Assembly: GCF_023078275.1 (NCBI RefSeq)
Contig: NC_062975.1
Location: forward strand, 16,653,141-16,717,140
Direction of reading: 5' to 3'
Source of the DNA: Leguminivora glycinivorella
Taxonomy: Eukaryota > Arthropoda > Insecta > Lepidoptera > Tortricidae
DNA: 64,000 bases
Of the stretch, positions 46,331 through 57,867 are shown one piece after another. Numbering within the stretch: the first letter of the stretch is position 1; the number at the start of each line of letters is the position of its first letter. Below the pieces are notes generated by a model. That model searched no databases and was not told the origin of the DNA. It saw only the letters and a list, made by a program, of their open reading frames with translations. A program made the position numbers and the translations under genes.

Positions 46331-48472
46331 AGATAAAGTCTGGGGGGCCGCTTTGTACAGTTCTGGGACAATTTGGTCTGTGCCAGGGACTGTTCCGTTT
46401 CTCATGCGCCTGATTATACGACTTATTGTCTCACTGTCGGGGCTGTCCGAGTCCGGCAATGTACTATTGTGGCAATCGATGGGCGTCACAATCGGGCCTT
46501 CACATTTTTTAAGATCCGAAATCCACTGGGCCATCGGGATAAAGTATTTCTGCTGCGATCGCGACAGTTTTGTGCGGTGTTTTTGCAAGTATTTGTACGT
46601 TATTTTCATTCGTACTGCCCTATGTTGGTCGCTGAGGTTTCGGAAGAAGTAGGCGCATTCTTCTTCGTCGTCCTGTTCTATTGCCTTGCGAAACCGTTTT
46701 CTTGCTAGGCTGAGGTTTTTTGTATACAAATGTACATTCGGAAATTTGTTTTTTAGAAAAAGGGCCTTTTGTAGTTGCTCTTGGGCCATCTTGCTTCGTT
46801 CGGATCTTATTTTGCAATCCTGCGGAATGACCTTTGTTGATCTAATTAGAATCTTGTTAAGGTCCTCCCAGGTGGGGTTCTTGTTAGTTTTCCCGCTATC
46901 CTGCGCGATCGCATCTAAGCAAGATATGAGATTTTTACTTACTTCTTTTTGGAAAGTTATGAGATGTTTCTTGCTTTGAAGTGCCTCATAATTAACTTCT
47001 TTATAGTTGAATCGAGTGTCTAGCTCGTTTTTTAGTGGATTCTTGGGTTGGGTCCCATGTCGTGGTGTGTTGCGAGTAGGGTTTAGATTCCCGATCGTTC
47101 CCCAAATAAGTTTGTGGTCTGTTTTGATCTTGTTGGACCACTTACCTTGGATGGATGTAAACATGGTTGCGCTAGCTCGACTGCATATTATGTGATCTAT
47201 TTGGGAGACTTTAGTTCCCATTCTCCACGTTACTTTACTCGATGGTCGGCCCCATAAGCTTTTAACCACTAAATTGTGTTGCTCGACAAAATTCGTTAGA
47301 AGGGTGCCGTTAAAGTTAGATATCTCATGAATTAAGTTTTTCTTGCATATATATGGCGACTGGTGCGTGACATCATTCTTGCCAATGCGGGCATTGAAAT
47401 CTCCTAATAGAATGGGCGTTACTTTTTTTGGGCAGCGTCTTAGTATCGTCCCTATTGTACTTAAACATGTCGTAGAGTCGGATGGTACGTGTGTGTTAAT
47501 AAACAGTATGTCTTGATCTTTTTGATTTCCGAGTTGTAGTCTAATATGTATAGCTAGTATGTTCTCATGTCTATTGTATGTGTTTATAATTTCGTACCTA
47601 GCTGCTTTGCTAATAAGTATTGCTATGCCTCGTCTTTCACGTGCGCGTTTCCCCCCGCTCAGAATCCAGTCATAATTATTCGAGGAGAAAGTTCCCCGGG
47701 CAAGGTGTGTTTCCTGGAGACCAGCAATGGTAATTTGGTGCCCGGCTAATTCTTGATCTATATTCAGTCTGTCATTTTGCGAGGCACATCCTCTTACATT
47801 CCACGTTGCAACAGATAAGTTACTATATGTGTTAACTCGTGGCTCTGCTTTGGTTACCGTTTGTCTTATTAATCTAAGGCCTGTGGCATCCGCTTCTTGT
47901 TGTTCTATGGAGTTATTAATACTCAGCGTTGATTGGGAGCTAGGAATACCCTCCGCGTTTTCAAGTGAGCTGGCGGTTGGCATCGAACTGTTTGCGATTG
48001 CGCTGTTGTTACTAAATATTACGCTATCGTAGTGATGGTTTTGAAAGTATAAGTGAATAGGCTTGGCCGGGGCTGTAAGACATGGCGGTGCCTTGTAGAC
48101 TAGTGGTTGGTTTGGATAAATACCGTGGATGTACACATCTAAGACGAAAAACTCTGATGCGGCAATAATAATATCTTCCCCACCCCAAAAACCATCGTGG
48201 AACTGCTTGCGAATGTATGTGTCAATCTCATCCTTACTCGCTTGTAATGAATAGGCATTATTGCTATGTGCTTCGGTGACGCTATATAATAGGGCCTGCT
48301 TAATTCTGGGATCCTCTCTATTAACAGAAACATAGCTAGCCAATTCGCTCCGAATTATTTGATGGTCGTATTGGTCGGGTGATGAGGCTAGTACCCTGTT
48401 AAGTTGGTCTGCTATGGATCTATATAGACAATTACCATCTCTTTCCATGGGTATTACTTGTATGGTGGTCAT
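46310..48472 (-). CDS. LINE ORF2: OTU-like protease, AP-type endonuclease, start of RT
   Basis: A 720-aa frame starting at 48472. Residues about 1-155 look like an OTU cysteine protease: catalytic Cys15 in ERDGNCLYRSIADQL, the FWGGEDIIIAAS block near 95-106, and a C-terminal HHYDSVIF whose His would be catalytic. Residues about 218-445 are an exonuclease/endonuclease/phosphatase domain: SVATWNVRGCAS, GLQETHLARG with the metal-binding Glu, ILLGDFNARIG, and SQIDHIICS. Residues from about 480 are the RT N-terminal extension. The frame ends at 46310 after PELYKAAPQ, next to a C6 run; homology continues in other frames. The role of OTU domains in retrotransposons is unproven; deubiquitination is the family activity. 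Confidence 0.85.
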   Translation of the reverse strand: MTTIQVIPMERDGNCLYRSIADQLNRVLASSPDQYDHQIIRSELASYVSVNREDPRIKQALLYSVTEAHSNNAYSLQASKDEIDTYIRKQFHDGFWGGEDIIIAASEFFVLDVYIHGIYPNQPLVYKAPPCLTAPAKPIHLYFQNHHYDSVIFSNNSAIANSSMPTASSLENAEGIPSSQSTLSINNSIEQQEADATGLRLIRQTVTKAEPRVNTYSNLSVATWNVRGCASQNDRLNIDQELAGHQITIAGLQETHLARGTFSSNNYDWILSGGKRARERRGIAILISKAARYEIINTYNRHENILAIHIRLQLGNQKDQDILFINTHVPSDSTTCLSTIGTILRRCPKKVTPILLGDFNARIGKNDVTHQSPYICKKNLIHEISNFNGTLLTNFVEQHNLVVKSLWGRPSSKVTWRMGTKVSQIDHIICSRASATMFTSIQGKWSNKIKTDHKLIWGTIGNLNPTRNTPRHGTQPKNPLKNELDTRFNYKEVNYEALQSKKHLITFQKEVSKNLISCLDAIAQDSGKTNKNPTWEDLNKILIRSTKVIPQDCKIRSERSKMAQEQLQKALFLKNKFPNVHLYTKNLSLARKRFRKAIEQDDEEECAYFFRNLSDQHRAVRMKITYKYLQKHRTKLSRSQQKYFIPMAQWISDLKKCEGPIVTPIDCHNSTLPDSDSPDSETISRIIRRMRNGTVPGTDQIVPELYKAAPQTLSHMSQTS

Positions 48473-48863
48473 GATAAATCGTAATTAGAAAAAGAAAAGA
48501 TATTTTGATGAGCCTAAAGCCTAATTAGACAAATGAACAATTATCTAAAGAAAAATACGAGGGTCTCTGCCCTTTGGGGCAACAACAAAATTAGCAAAGC
48601 TTGTTGTCTTTGTCGTGGTGATATTGCCCAATTGCGGAGCGTGTCCGTTGTTTAGCAGCTGAAGGTATGTGCCATAAAACAACAGCTTTTCTTTTATACT
48701 TCCGGGGGTATTCCGTTTCGCTTTTTTTTTTTGTCCGGGTATCTGACAATGGTTCGGGGTTTTTAATGTGCAGCCCTATGGTTGTGCAAAGCTGATCTCT
48801 CTACGTTGTTTACACCGAACACATGTTTTATGATGCGTTTTTTGTTTTAAACTAGCCGATATT
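48473..48863 (-). other. 5' region of the LINE upstream of the OTU ORF
   Basis: No coding homology. It lies between the start codon at 48472 and the right edge of the LINE sequence broken by the TIR element. Confidence 0.45.
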
Positions 48864-50813
48864 TGGATGCTGATAAGCAACAATGTGTCAACCCACACGC
48901 CAACCATTTTGAGAAAATGGCGTCTAAAGATTTTTTCTCATTTTTTTGTGTTTCTCTTAAAAAAAATTGTTTTTATATAGATTGTTGTGTTTTTCAGCTA
49001 TAATACGTTCAGTAGTAGTGATTATTGTAGCTTAATTTCAAACCAAACTTCAATTTGACGAAATAATGCCCTTTTCTTTTATTGCGAATTGTTCGACGAC
49101 GTCAAACTTTTTCAAGACTGTGTTATGATACTTAACCCACTTTTGCTAATTGTTTAAAAATATCTATGAGTCTTAAATAAACATTTTAAAGCACATAAAT
49201 TGTTGTTGTAAAATACTCTACCTATGCATATTTTTAACTTTATAAGTGTTAAGTAACATATCAGTCATGGTCACTTATCTTATTAGGTATGTAGGAATCA
49301 ATACATTATTTATTAATCAAACCTTTTAATGATTTTTCTACTCCCGAACTGATATTCGTCATTTACAGGATTGTGCGTATCGAAAAAACTGAAAACGCAT
49401 TGTTTGGTTCTGTAATCATGGCAACGCATTGCATTAACACTTTCGAAACCGGGCTCTACGCGGCGCTACGACATTTTCGCTACATACGGGGAAACCCATG
49501 TAATCGGCTACGCTTCTACGAGCGGTGTGCCCGACAGTCGGGTTCTTGGTAGCGAAAGTGTTAACGATACTGCGTGCGTGCGCGGGAAGGCTTTGGGCAG
49601 CTGAGCTGACAGTGCAAACCTTTGCAATACAGGAAACAGTGTGAATTTCGCGAAAATTATTTAAAAAAAACTATTAAAAACTAAGTGCATGGTCGTTGTA
49701 AAAGTATTGTATGCAATGGTGTTTAACTGACTCCAAAATATTCGTGGAAAGTACGCCACTCATATTTCTTGACCTCCTTTAATAAAACTTGAACGCCTGT
49801 TGAATTAAATACTATAAATTAACTATTAGAGTAATGATCATTTCTAGACACATATTTAAATTATCTGTGCTTTTTCAACAAAAATCGTTACAAAAACCAA
49901 ATAATCATCTTTAAAAAAAATAAACTACTTATCTAAAATATACAACAAAATATTTTTTTACGCTAAGAAATAGACTAAGTCATTTAAATTATGAATAACT
50001 CATGACTTGTACAAGAACTAAACATAAAATATCTTTAACAAAATAATAAACTACCATTCAGTAAGTATTCAAAAATCAAACAATATTTTTATGCATACAA
50101 TACATTAACACGTCTTAATGTAATTAGTAATTATAAAAAAATAGTAGCTTATATTAGATTTTTATATAAACACGTACTTGTAAAAAATGTTTGCAAATTA
50201 TAATAACGAATATGTATATTCATGACTTAAAATGTTCAATTTCGTACTGAATTTACCATTCATGTGCAAAAATATACTAATGGACTAAGTCATAACTTAT
50301 TCAAACATAAATTAATATGAACAGTTATATTTTACAATATAGTGTCATGGTACTTACACCAAAAACGAACAATTTATGACCCGAATATAATTTAACAATA
50401 ATGACTTATGTTTTATAACATGGGTCGTAGCATAAAACAACGAATAAAATATCATTTTGCAATAATCATTCAAGTCTCATAGTGGGTAACTATGTCATTT
50501 TTTGCGTTTTGCAAGAATGAGTCAAGTGTAAAAAAATCGTTGAGTCAACCCTCATAACACATTATTGTAATTTAAATATGTCTTCTGCCAATTACTATAA
50601 TAAGTTAAGGTTCTTGACACATTAATGCAAAACAGGCAACACACGATAAAGGATTTGTGTTAACCTATTTTTTTACTTTTGGGATAGTAAAAATTTTCAA
50701 AATGAAAAGGTCATTTTTGCAAATAAAAGTTTAAAAATCCAGCTATAACATGGCATTAAAATCTCATTTTTCTAGTTTTTGTGGGTTGACACATTATTGC
50801 TTATCACCATCCA
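48864..50813. mobile_element. 1950-bp DNA transposon, 34-bp TIRs, no ORF
   Basis: The left end, 48864-48897, reads TGGATGCTGATAAGCAACAA and goes on to GTGTCAACCCACA. The right end, 50780-50813, is its reverse complement with two differences. The interior is strongly AT-rich, with at least four TGACTTA/TAAGTCA motifs and no ORF of note. The superfamily is unclear and I could not fix a target duplication. Confidence 0.7.
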
Positions 50814-52352
50814 TTTACGACTATTGATAATGGTACCGGCAAGTAGAAAGCGCCCTTACATTAAAAAGAGAGCTTTAATGGCAGTGCCTAATTCCTTTAC
50901 TAGTATTGCATTGTAAGTACACACCAAATGTGTACTTTTTTTTTCGGTTGTGTATAATAGGGTAAAATACGTTTGAATTAAAAAAAGTTTTATGCTATTC
51001 TTTTTGTTTTTACTTGCCGGGCGGCACTATCTTATATCCCAATCAAAAACGTAGAATGTGGGAAAAAAAAGAGAGACGCGTAGGTATGTGTTCTAGAGGG
51101 TTTGACTTTGCTTAAGTTGAAAGGGTGAGAGAGCCCTAATTCCAGAACTCACTTAGCAATTGCACCGCGATTTGATGAAGAGAGAAAAAGACAGTCTTAT
51201 GTACTAAGCACCGTAATCTACTTATTGGTTGATGTTGCAAGTTAAGGCTACCAAAACGGACACTAAGTAGTTAGCGCGCAGGATACGTTTCAGTATATGT
51301 GTATAAAATTTCAATATGTGATAATCTGGTAAACTTACTATAGTATAGAGTGTCTTACGATTATGGAAATGGCAGCAATAACCTACTGGTTTAATGAGGA
51401 ATGGATATAGCAAAAGATAAAGAAAATACTGTGCTCTGTAGCTAAGGTGATTTTGACCCCAGGCTGAATAATTACCGCGGAATTGATTGTTAGATAGGGC
51501 TTGTCTAGGTTCGCGTAAGTTTAGGGCTAACCTACGAGTATAATATGGGAGTATTCCTTTTGATGTAAGTAAATAAATATTAATATGAATGGTGTTGATA
51601 TGAGTGGTGAGTGTATTTGGGCAGGGTTTGTGGTTAGGAATTTGTATAATAGCGTTCGGTCGTATGTGTATTAGCTGTGTGTGGCGTATGAGTGTGTTTG
51701 TAAATACGATGTGTTTTGTGTATCTATACGAGTATGTAACTTGTGCCCTGTTGGTTTTCCTTACGTGGTGTTGCCTGGAACGTTAGGGGGTACGTGGCCT
51801 GTGGGTCTATTTCTATCATGTGTGTGGTTGCTGATAGCGTGCAGTGCCCCTTACTAAAGTCTTGAGATATAGGATCAGAGCGGGACTGTTACTAATCTAC
51901 TTCTAAAATCTAGTAACCCTTTTTTTTTCCTGCAAAAAAGTGAGATTAAATGTAAGTCCGTACTGCCGTCCTGTGCTGTCCCTAGTAGGTACTTAGGTCC
52001 TGAGTCTCTTTGCACTTGGAATAGGCCTAGTTCTTTGGCATAGCAGAGTTGGAACGGGCTCACCAAGTTTGCTGCGGTGTTGATGGTAAGGGCCGTCGCT
52101 GCCACAGCTCCGTGCCAGGCCGCTGGTGCCGTCGCAGGGGTACGGTCCTCACGTCGCGGGTTGCGCACCAACACACATCGAACGTATAGGTACACGTAAA
52201 AAGATATTATAACTATTCACTGTCAGACTTCACTATAAACACTTTCAAACACAGGGTTTCGGAAATAGATAGATAGGCAGCGTCGCGGGTGTTACGGTTC
52301 GACGCGGGATAGCTCTTGGGTGTAGGCGCGGCGGCGAGAGCATTACCATCTC
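50814..52352 (-). other. LINE 5' region, possible ORF1 remnant
   Basis: A 106-aa minus frame at 52195-51875 starts MYLYVRCVLVRNPRREDRTP and contains no recognisable domain. By position it could be an ORF1 or 5' UTR piece of the LINE. The rest shows nothing. Confidence 0.35.
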
Positions 52353-52374
52353 GGGATCTGTCGCTCTCCATCTC
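52353..52374. repeat. right 22-bp target-site duplicate
   Basis: Identical to 38950-38971. Confidence 0.8.
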
Positions 52375-52515
52375 GAAGGTAAACTTTACCTTTGGATGGA
52401 TGGAGTTTAAATGGTCAACGAACCGTTCCACTGTATCGGAGCTGCCCCTCAAAATGCAGAACACGTCGTCTACGTATCTCTTCCACAGTGTAATCACAGG
52501 CGGTCCGGAGCACCT
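52353..52515 (-). mobile_element. Penelope-like element, RT catalytic segment
   Basis: The minus frame reads PVITLWKRYVDDVFCILRGS, with YVDD the RT catalytic pair, then FVDHLNSIHPKVKFTFEMES up to the duplicate. It fits directly in frame and on the same strand before the half at 38971-38114. It is 5'-truncated near 52515, as is common for such elements. Confidence 0.85.
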
Positions 52516-53213
52516 GTGTGTGACTTTAAATATGTGTACAAAGCGCGAGAACTTAAAGTGTTATAATGCAAAGTTGTGCTGCGTCAACCAACCGTAAAGT
52601 CAGAATATCGAGGAATAAAGAAACTACAATTTTATTAGGTATCGTAGTAGAAGTACCGCATTCTACTTTTTTTTAACATATTTCAGCGTGGCAGCACTAT
52701 CGCACACACACTACCAATAACTACGGATCCGGAGCGGTAGCGTAGGTTTATGTTGACCGGAGCAAGTGACAACGTAAGGTTAAACTCGATTTGATTTTTG
52801 TTCGTCCGCATGTATGTCTATCATATGTTGGTATTTCCTGTACAGGTCGCAATCCTAAACCGATTTTCGTGATATTTTGTGCCCAGATTCTACGATTTAG
52901 CATTTTTTGTCGATCCAGTTTATGGATTTTTTTTGCAAAATGCGATTACCTACTTTAAAAAGTTTAGGTGCCAATAGAAAGTATGGCGTCTAAGACCAAC
53001 TTGACTTCACAATGATTTAAAGGGCAAAGAGTTTTTCACTTTCGCGTTTTCTAATCATATTCATACGGCGAAGGTTTACAGCTACAGAGCCACTGGATAT
53101 ATTGAACAATTTTTGAAGAACATGCGTCAAAGTGGTTTGTTTACAAAGAGCTTACCGCGAAACACGTTTGATATGTGGCTTCCCTGTCACACTAAGGTAC
53201 TTGCGAATTTATA
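52516..53213. other. intergenic DNA, no gene seen
   Basis: No supported feature. Confidence 0.35.
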
Positions 53214-53764
53214 AAAAACCGGCCAAGAGCGTGTCGGGCCACGCTCAGTGTAGGGTTCCGTAGTTTTCCGTATTTTTCTCAAAAACCACTGAACCTATCG
53301 AGTTCAAAACAATTTTCCTAGAAAGTATTTATAAAGTTCTACTTTTGTGATTTTTTTCATATTTTTTAAACATATGGTTCAAAAGTTAGAGGGGGGGGGA
53401 CGCACTTTTTTTCCTTTAGGAGCGATTATTTCCGAAAATATTAATATTATCAAAAAACGATCTTAGCAAACCCTTATTCATTTTTTAATACCTATCCAAC
53501 AATATATCACACGTTGGGGTTGGAATGAAAAAAAATATCAGCCCCCACTTTACATGTAGGGGGGGTACCCTAATAAAACATTTTTTTCCATTTTTTATTT
53601 TTGCGTTGGCGTGATTGATATACATATTGGTACCAAATTTCAGCTTTCTAGTGCTAACGGTTACTGAGATTATCCGCGGACGGACGGACGGACGGACGGA
53701 CGGACAGACAGACAGACATGGCGAAACTATAAGGGTTCCTAGTTGACTACGGAACCCTAAAAAC
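53214..53764 (+). repeat. dispersed repeat, about 550 bp, copy 1
   Basis: Starts AAAAAACCGGCCAAGAGCGT (GTCGGGCCACGCTCAGTGTA next) and ends GTTGACTACGGAACCCTAAA. It holds a (GGAC)n/(AGAC)n tract at 53684-53718. An inverted copy is at 56708-57242. The 94-aa ORF here is a repeat artefact. Confidence 0.8.
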
Positions 53765-56707
53765 GACAAGGGGCAACACGTCGAACATCGTTCGCGGCAG
53801 GCATGTGCTAGAATTGGCTTCGCAGAGTTTTACGTAATAACTATTGACTTTCAGGTAGGTAAGTATTATGATAATTGTAACCTGTAATGTATACAGATTA
53901 CAATTATCATATCACATCACAGGTTATAATTATTAGGTATTATATGTATAATACCTAATGTGGTGCAAACAATAAAAGGATCATTAAATAATGCCTGCCA
54001 ATACTCCAATATCAATGTAAAAGAAGTCCACGGGTCAATAAAGCAAGAACTCTAAATGAAGTCGATTATAACGGTAGAATGGATCTCGTTGGATGGTCCT
54101 CACTTAACTAACTTCGTTTCGTAGAATACCCCCAATGAATAAACTTGCATAATACAAGCAATCTATAGGTACAAACTAGTTGGTGTCTCATGTTTCTTCA
54201 TCAAAGTTAGTCGACGCCACTGTTATGCTACACTTGGTGCCTTGAAGACTTGAATATTTTTATTACGTTGTTTTTATGTTCTTTTTTGGATGAAAATAAA
54301 ATTATAAAGTACTAGCCAAGCTTTGCATAGCGACTTTTGAGGTTGTACCTAATATGTTTTTATTATTATGGTATTAGCATAAATAGGTATATTTAATATG
54401 TTACGCAATACCTAAGAAACTTTCCTTACTTCTCTCTACCCACTAAACACACTCCTGTTTTCAACTTCTTCGAGCGCACAGGGATCAAAATAATTCCACC
54501 TTTCTACCATGGGCATCTGACCAACCTGAAGGATTTCTCAGAGAATCAGAAACCGCTTTGATATCTGTGGCAAAATTTTACGTTGATCCCGTAAGAGTTA
54601 CATAAATTTTTTGTCGATTTGTGTATAACTTGCGAATCTCTGCCACAAACGAAGAAAACTCTTACCGGATTCTTTTAATAATGCTGCCACAGAAGTCAAA
54701 GTGTTTGAAACGCTCGGAGAAATCAATCGTAAGTCTCAAGACGAACAACCCGCCCGCTGAACCGGCAACTACTTAGTATACTGTTTACCGCTTCATTATT
54801 CAGGAACTAATGCGCCCAGTTACTAACTGACTCAACAGAACCGCTTTAAAAGTGCTAAGTGTTTGGTGTCGCTCGAGAATTTAGTTTGTGACTGTGATTC
54901 ACTTTAATTTTTTAAATGTTTAGTCTAATGTTTATCTTCTTCTAATGCAGCATTAAAAGTATCCCATCAGCATAATTTGTAGAACTGTAGGTAGTACAAC
55001 AAAACTCTTATTATCACTGGTCACCACAGACTTGCTATGGTAACAGTAGTGGTAGGTATGGTGGTCGATTTAAGTTTTTGTGAATTACTGCGTCCTATAC
55101 GACCAAACATGGTACAAAGACTAAAACGGATGATTTAGTCTGTGTTTGAGTTTTGCTGTAATAATAAAATGTAAATATATTAATCACCGTGTTTTTTTTT
55201 GTTCTCCGTTAAATTCGACACGTTGTTAGATTCATTATCAGGAACCACCCTGTATACCACTTTTAATTAAATTCGCCAAAAAAATGCGATTTCATGCCTA
55301 ATAAATGAATTAATCACTGTCAGAGACCCTTAAGGATTGACGGCACATGTCAAGACAAATAACATTTGAAAGTGGTAAAGGCTGTCACACACGTGTTCAG
55401 TAATTTTTTTTTTTTATAAATCGGTAACCGTAAGAGTTAAGATGCTACTTTCTTAGATAAACTAATTGTATTTGATCTAAAGAACCTTCCCTTAAAGTTA
55501 ACGGAATTCAACAAAACACGTATGGTGTAGGTCGGGTACGGAATGCAGGCAGACCGAAAAGGAGATTGTAAGGAGACTTGGAAGCATTTTATTTTATCCG
55601 AATAGGTGGGAAAGTGCAAGCGACGCTGTTCAGTGAAACAAAAGAGGGGAGCCCTTGGTCCAGTGTCCTTGTACCCTTAAATAATTCTGCAGCAGTGACT
55701 GTCATTATGCTAGATGCCGACCATAACCTTACCAATGAGTTAAAATTAAAAATTATATTTTTGCAACAGAAAATTTCCTCGTGGACTTCAAGAAAGTACG
55801 TTGTACAAATAAAGACAGCTTACAGCAATGTTTATTTTCCTCTTCCTCTGATAAAGGCATTGAAATGCTCAATGAATAGGTGTGCTTCGTATCACTCGCT
55901 TTTTTTACTGTTTTCCGTATTGCTTTTCGAGCGGTGGTGAGGCAAACGAAAGTTTGCAATAAATATATAAATACTAGTCGACAAGAGAGATAATCATCTT
56001 ACATTAAAATTTAAAAGTAATATTAGTGATGATTAGCCGATATCGAAATGAGGAAAAACTTACAGAGAAAACCGACGTTATAGAATTTGTAGTAATGCTA
56101 ATAATGCTTATTTATAATTTGTATCAAATATTTCATACAAAAGAAGACAATGCCACATAATAATATAATTCCCAAAATTGCCAGCCCACGGTTTTTGATT
56201 TCTGGTTATACCTGAATTCATATTAAAAATTAATTTTACAGAACATTATGTCATGTTTAACAGTTATAAGTATACAAAATCCCTCTTAATATCTTAATGT
56301 ATCTAGCACAGTCTATTTATTCATGCAGTGAATGAACCTTATTAACGCTGATAGTCGTGCTCGTCTCAACGATGGGATTATAGCTAATCCGCCAGCAATG
56401 ATCTCTTGAACAATGTAGCTCATAACTGGGAGACAGGTATTACAGGCGCGTGATATGGATTATGATAACAAATTACAAGTTGTTTATTGTCAATACAGGT
56501 ATAGATATTGTAAATACGAGTAGGACACTTTCGGGTCATGTAGAACTTCAAATATTAGATATAGATGAGCCATTTTTTTCGAAGTTGTCCACCCCACTTT
56601 TTTTGGATTTGGAAATTTTTATGTGGTTTCCACTCAGAATCTCGAGCTCTTTCAATTCTAATAGGAGCAAAAAAGTGTCCCAAGGTTTTTTCCCCATTCC
56701 GTTACCA
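53765..56707. other. 2.9 kb, no supported gene
   Basis: A perfect 12-bp-arm hairpin ATTAGGTATTAT/ATAATACCTAAT lies at about 53932-53959. ORFs at 55578-55940 (plus) and 55753-55959 (minus) overlap and have no recognisable motif. Confidence 0.35.
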
Positions 56708-57242
56708 TTTTTAGGGTTCCGTAGTCAACTAGGAACCCTTATAGTTTCGCCATGTCTGTCTGTCCGTCCGTCCGCGGATAATCTCAGTAACCGTTAGCAC
56801 TAGAAAGCTGAAATTTGGTACCAATATGTATATCAATCACGCCAACAAAGTGCAAAAATAAAAAATGAAAAAAATGTTTTATTAGGGTACCCCCCTACAT
56901 GTAAAGTGGGGGCTGATATTTTTTTTCATTCCAACCCCAACGTGTGATATATTGTTGGATAGGTATTAAAAATGAATAAGGGTTTACTAAGACCGTTTTT
57001 TGATAATATTAATATTTTCGTAAATAATCGCTCCTAAAGGAAAAAAAGTGCGTCCCCCCACCTCTAACTTTTGAACCATATGTTTAAAAAATATGAAAAA
57101 AATCACAAAAGTAGAACTTTATAAAGACTTTCTAGGAAAATTGTTTTGAACTTGATAGGTTTAGTAGTTTTTGAGAAAAATACGGAAAACTACGGAACCC
57201 TACACTGAGCGTGGCCCGACACGCTCTTGGCCGGTTTTTTTC
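56708..57242 (-). repeat. dispersed repeat, copy 2, inverted
   Basis: TTTTTAGGGTTCCGTAGTCA ... CACGCTCTTGGCCGGTTTTT; reverse complement of 53214-53764 with scattered differences and a shorter GGAC tract. Confidence 0.8.
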
Positions 57243-57867
57243 ATATATTTTGTATGGCGGTAACGGAATGAAAGGTTCGAAAAAATGCATTCCATACATT
57301 AGGGACATTTTTTTTCTTCTATCAGGGTCGAAAAACCTCGCGGTTCTGAGTATTAAGAGGCCGTCAATATCAAAAAGTAGAAAATCGTAAAATTGGTAGT
57401 TTTCTACGTCCGGTTTTAGTTTCAGTATATACTTATTGATAAGAAAAGCACTTGTTTTAAACAGCGCGTATTATTATCTACAAAATCAGTAGTTAACATC
57501 AATGAAAAGTTACTCCCTGAATTAATTATGATTTTTTTCCTGACGCTAGTTTAAGAAAACCCGCAAATAGTGCTCACGTCTGAGTGAGCTGAGCTCAATT
57601 TTGTATACTGTAGGCTGCTTAAATTGATGTTGTCGCATTACTTATATCCTAAACTAAAAATTCAGTAGTTTACATGTGTGTTATCATGCTACTAAAATAC
57701 AGTAAATGGAAGTTAAACGACATCAATATTTGTCTAAAAATACTTCGAATCAAATGGCAATTACTTCGAAAACCTTTTAGGCAAACAAAAGGCTTTCTTG
57801 ATAATTATAAACTTTAAGTATGTGTATGCAAAATAGTGTGTAATACAAATCAGGAAACACTTCCAAT
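57243..57867. other. intergenic DNA, no gene seen
   Basis: No supported feature. Confidence 0.35.

Larger units (their letters stand above)
38972..52352 (-). mobile_element. OTU-encoding LINE inserted in Penelope, with nested elements
   Basis: Bounded by the 22-bp duplicate. The left edge is the LINE 3' end, with a six-base tail repeat (AGATTC on plus) at 38972-38991. Coding parts lie at 48472-45660 and 40167-39527, all minus. Two later insertions split it: a TIR element at 48864-50813 and the LTR-unit block at 40173-45652. Removing them leaves about 5.9 kb, a normal full LINE length. About 60 RT residues seem to be lost at the block. Confidence 0.75.

Noticed and set aside
46353..48032. Several plus-strand ORFs of 60-111 aa
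   Set aside because: They lie antisense to the OTU/endonuclease ORF and carry no motifs.
55578..55959. A 120-aa plus ORF and an overlapping 68-aa minus ORF
   Set aside because: No recognisable family, no splice sites, overlapping on both strands.
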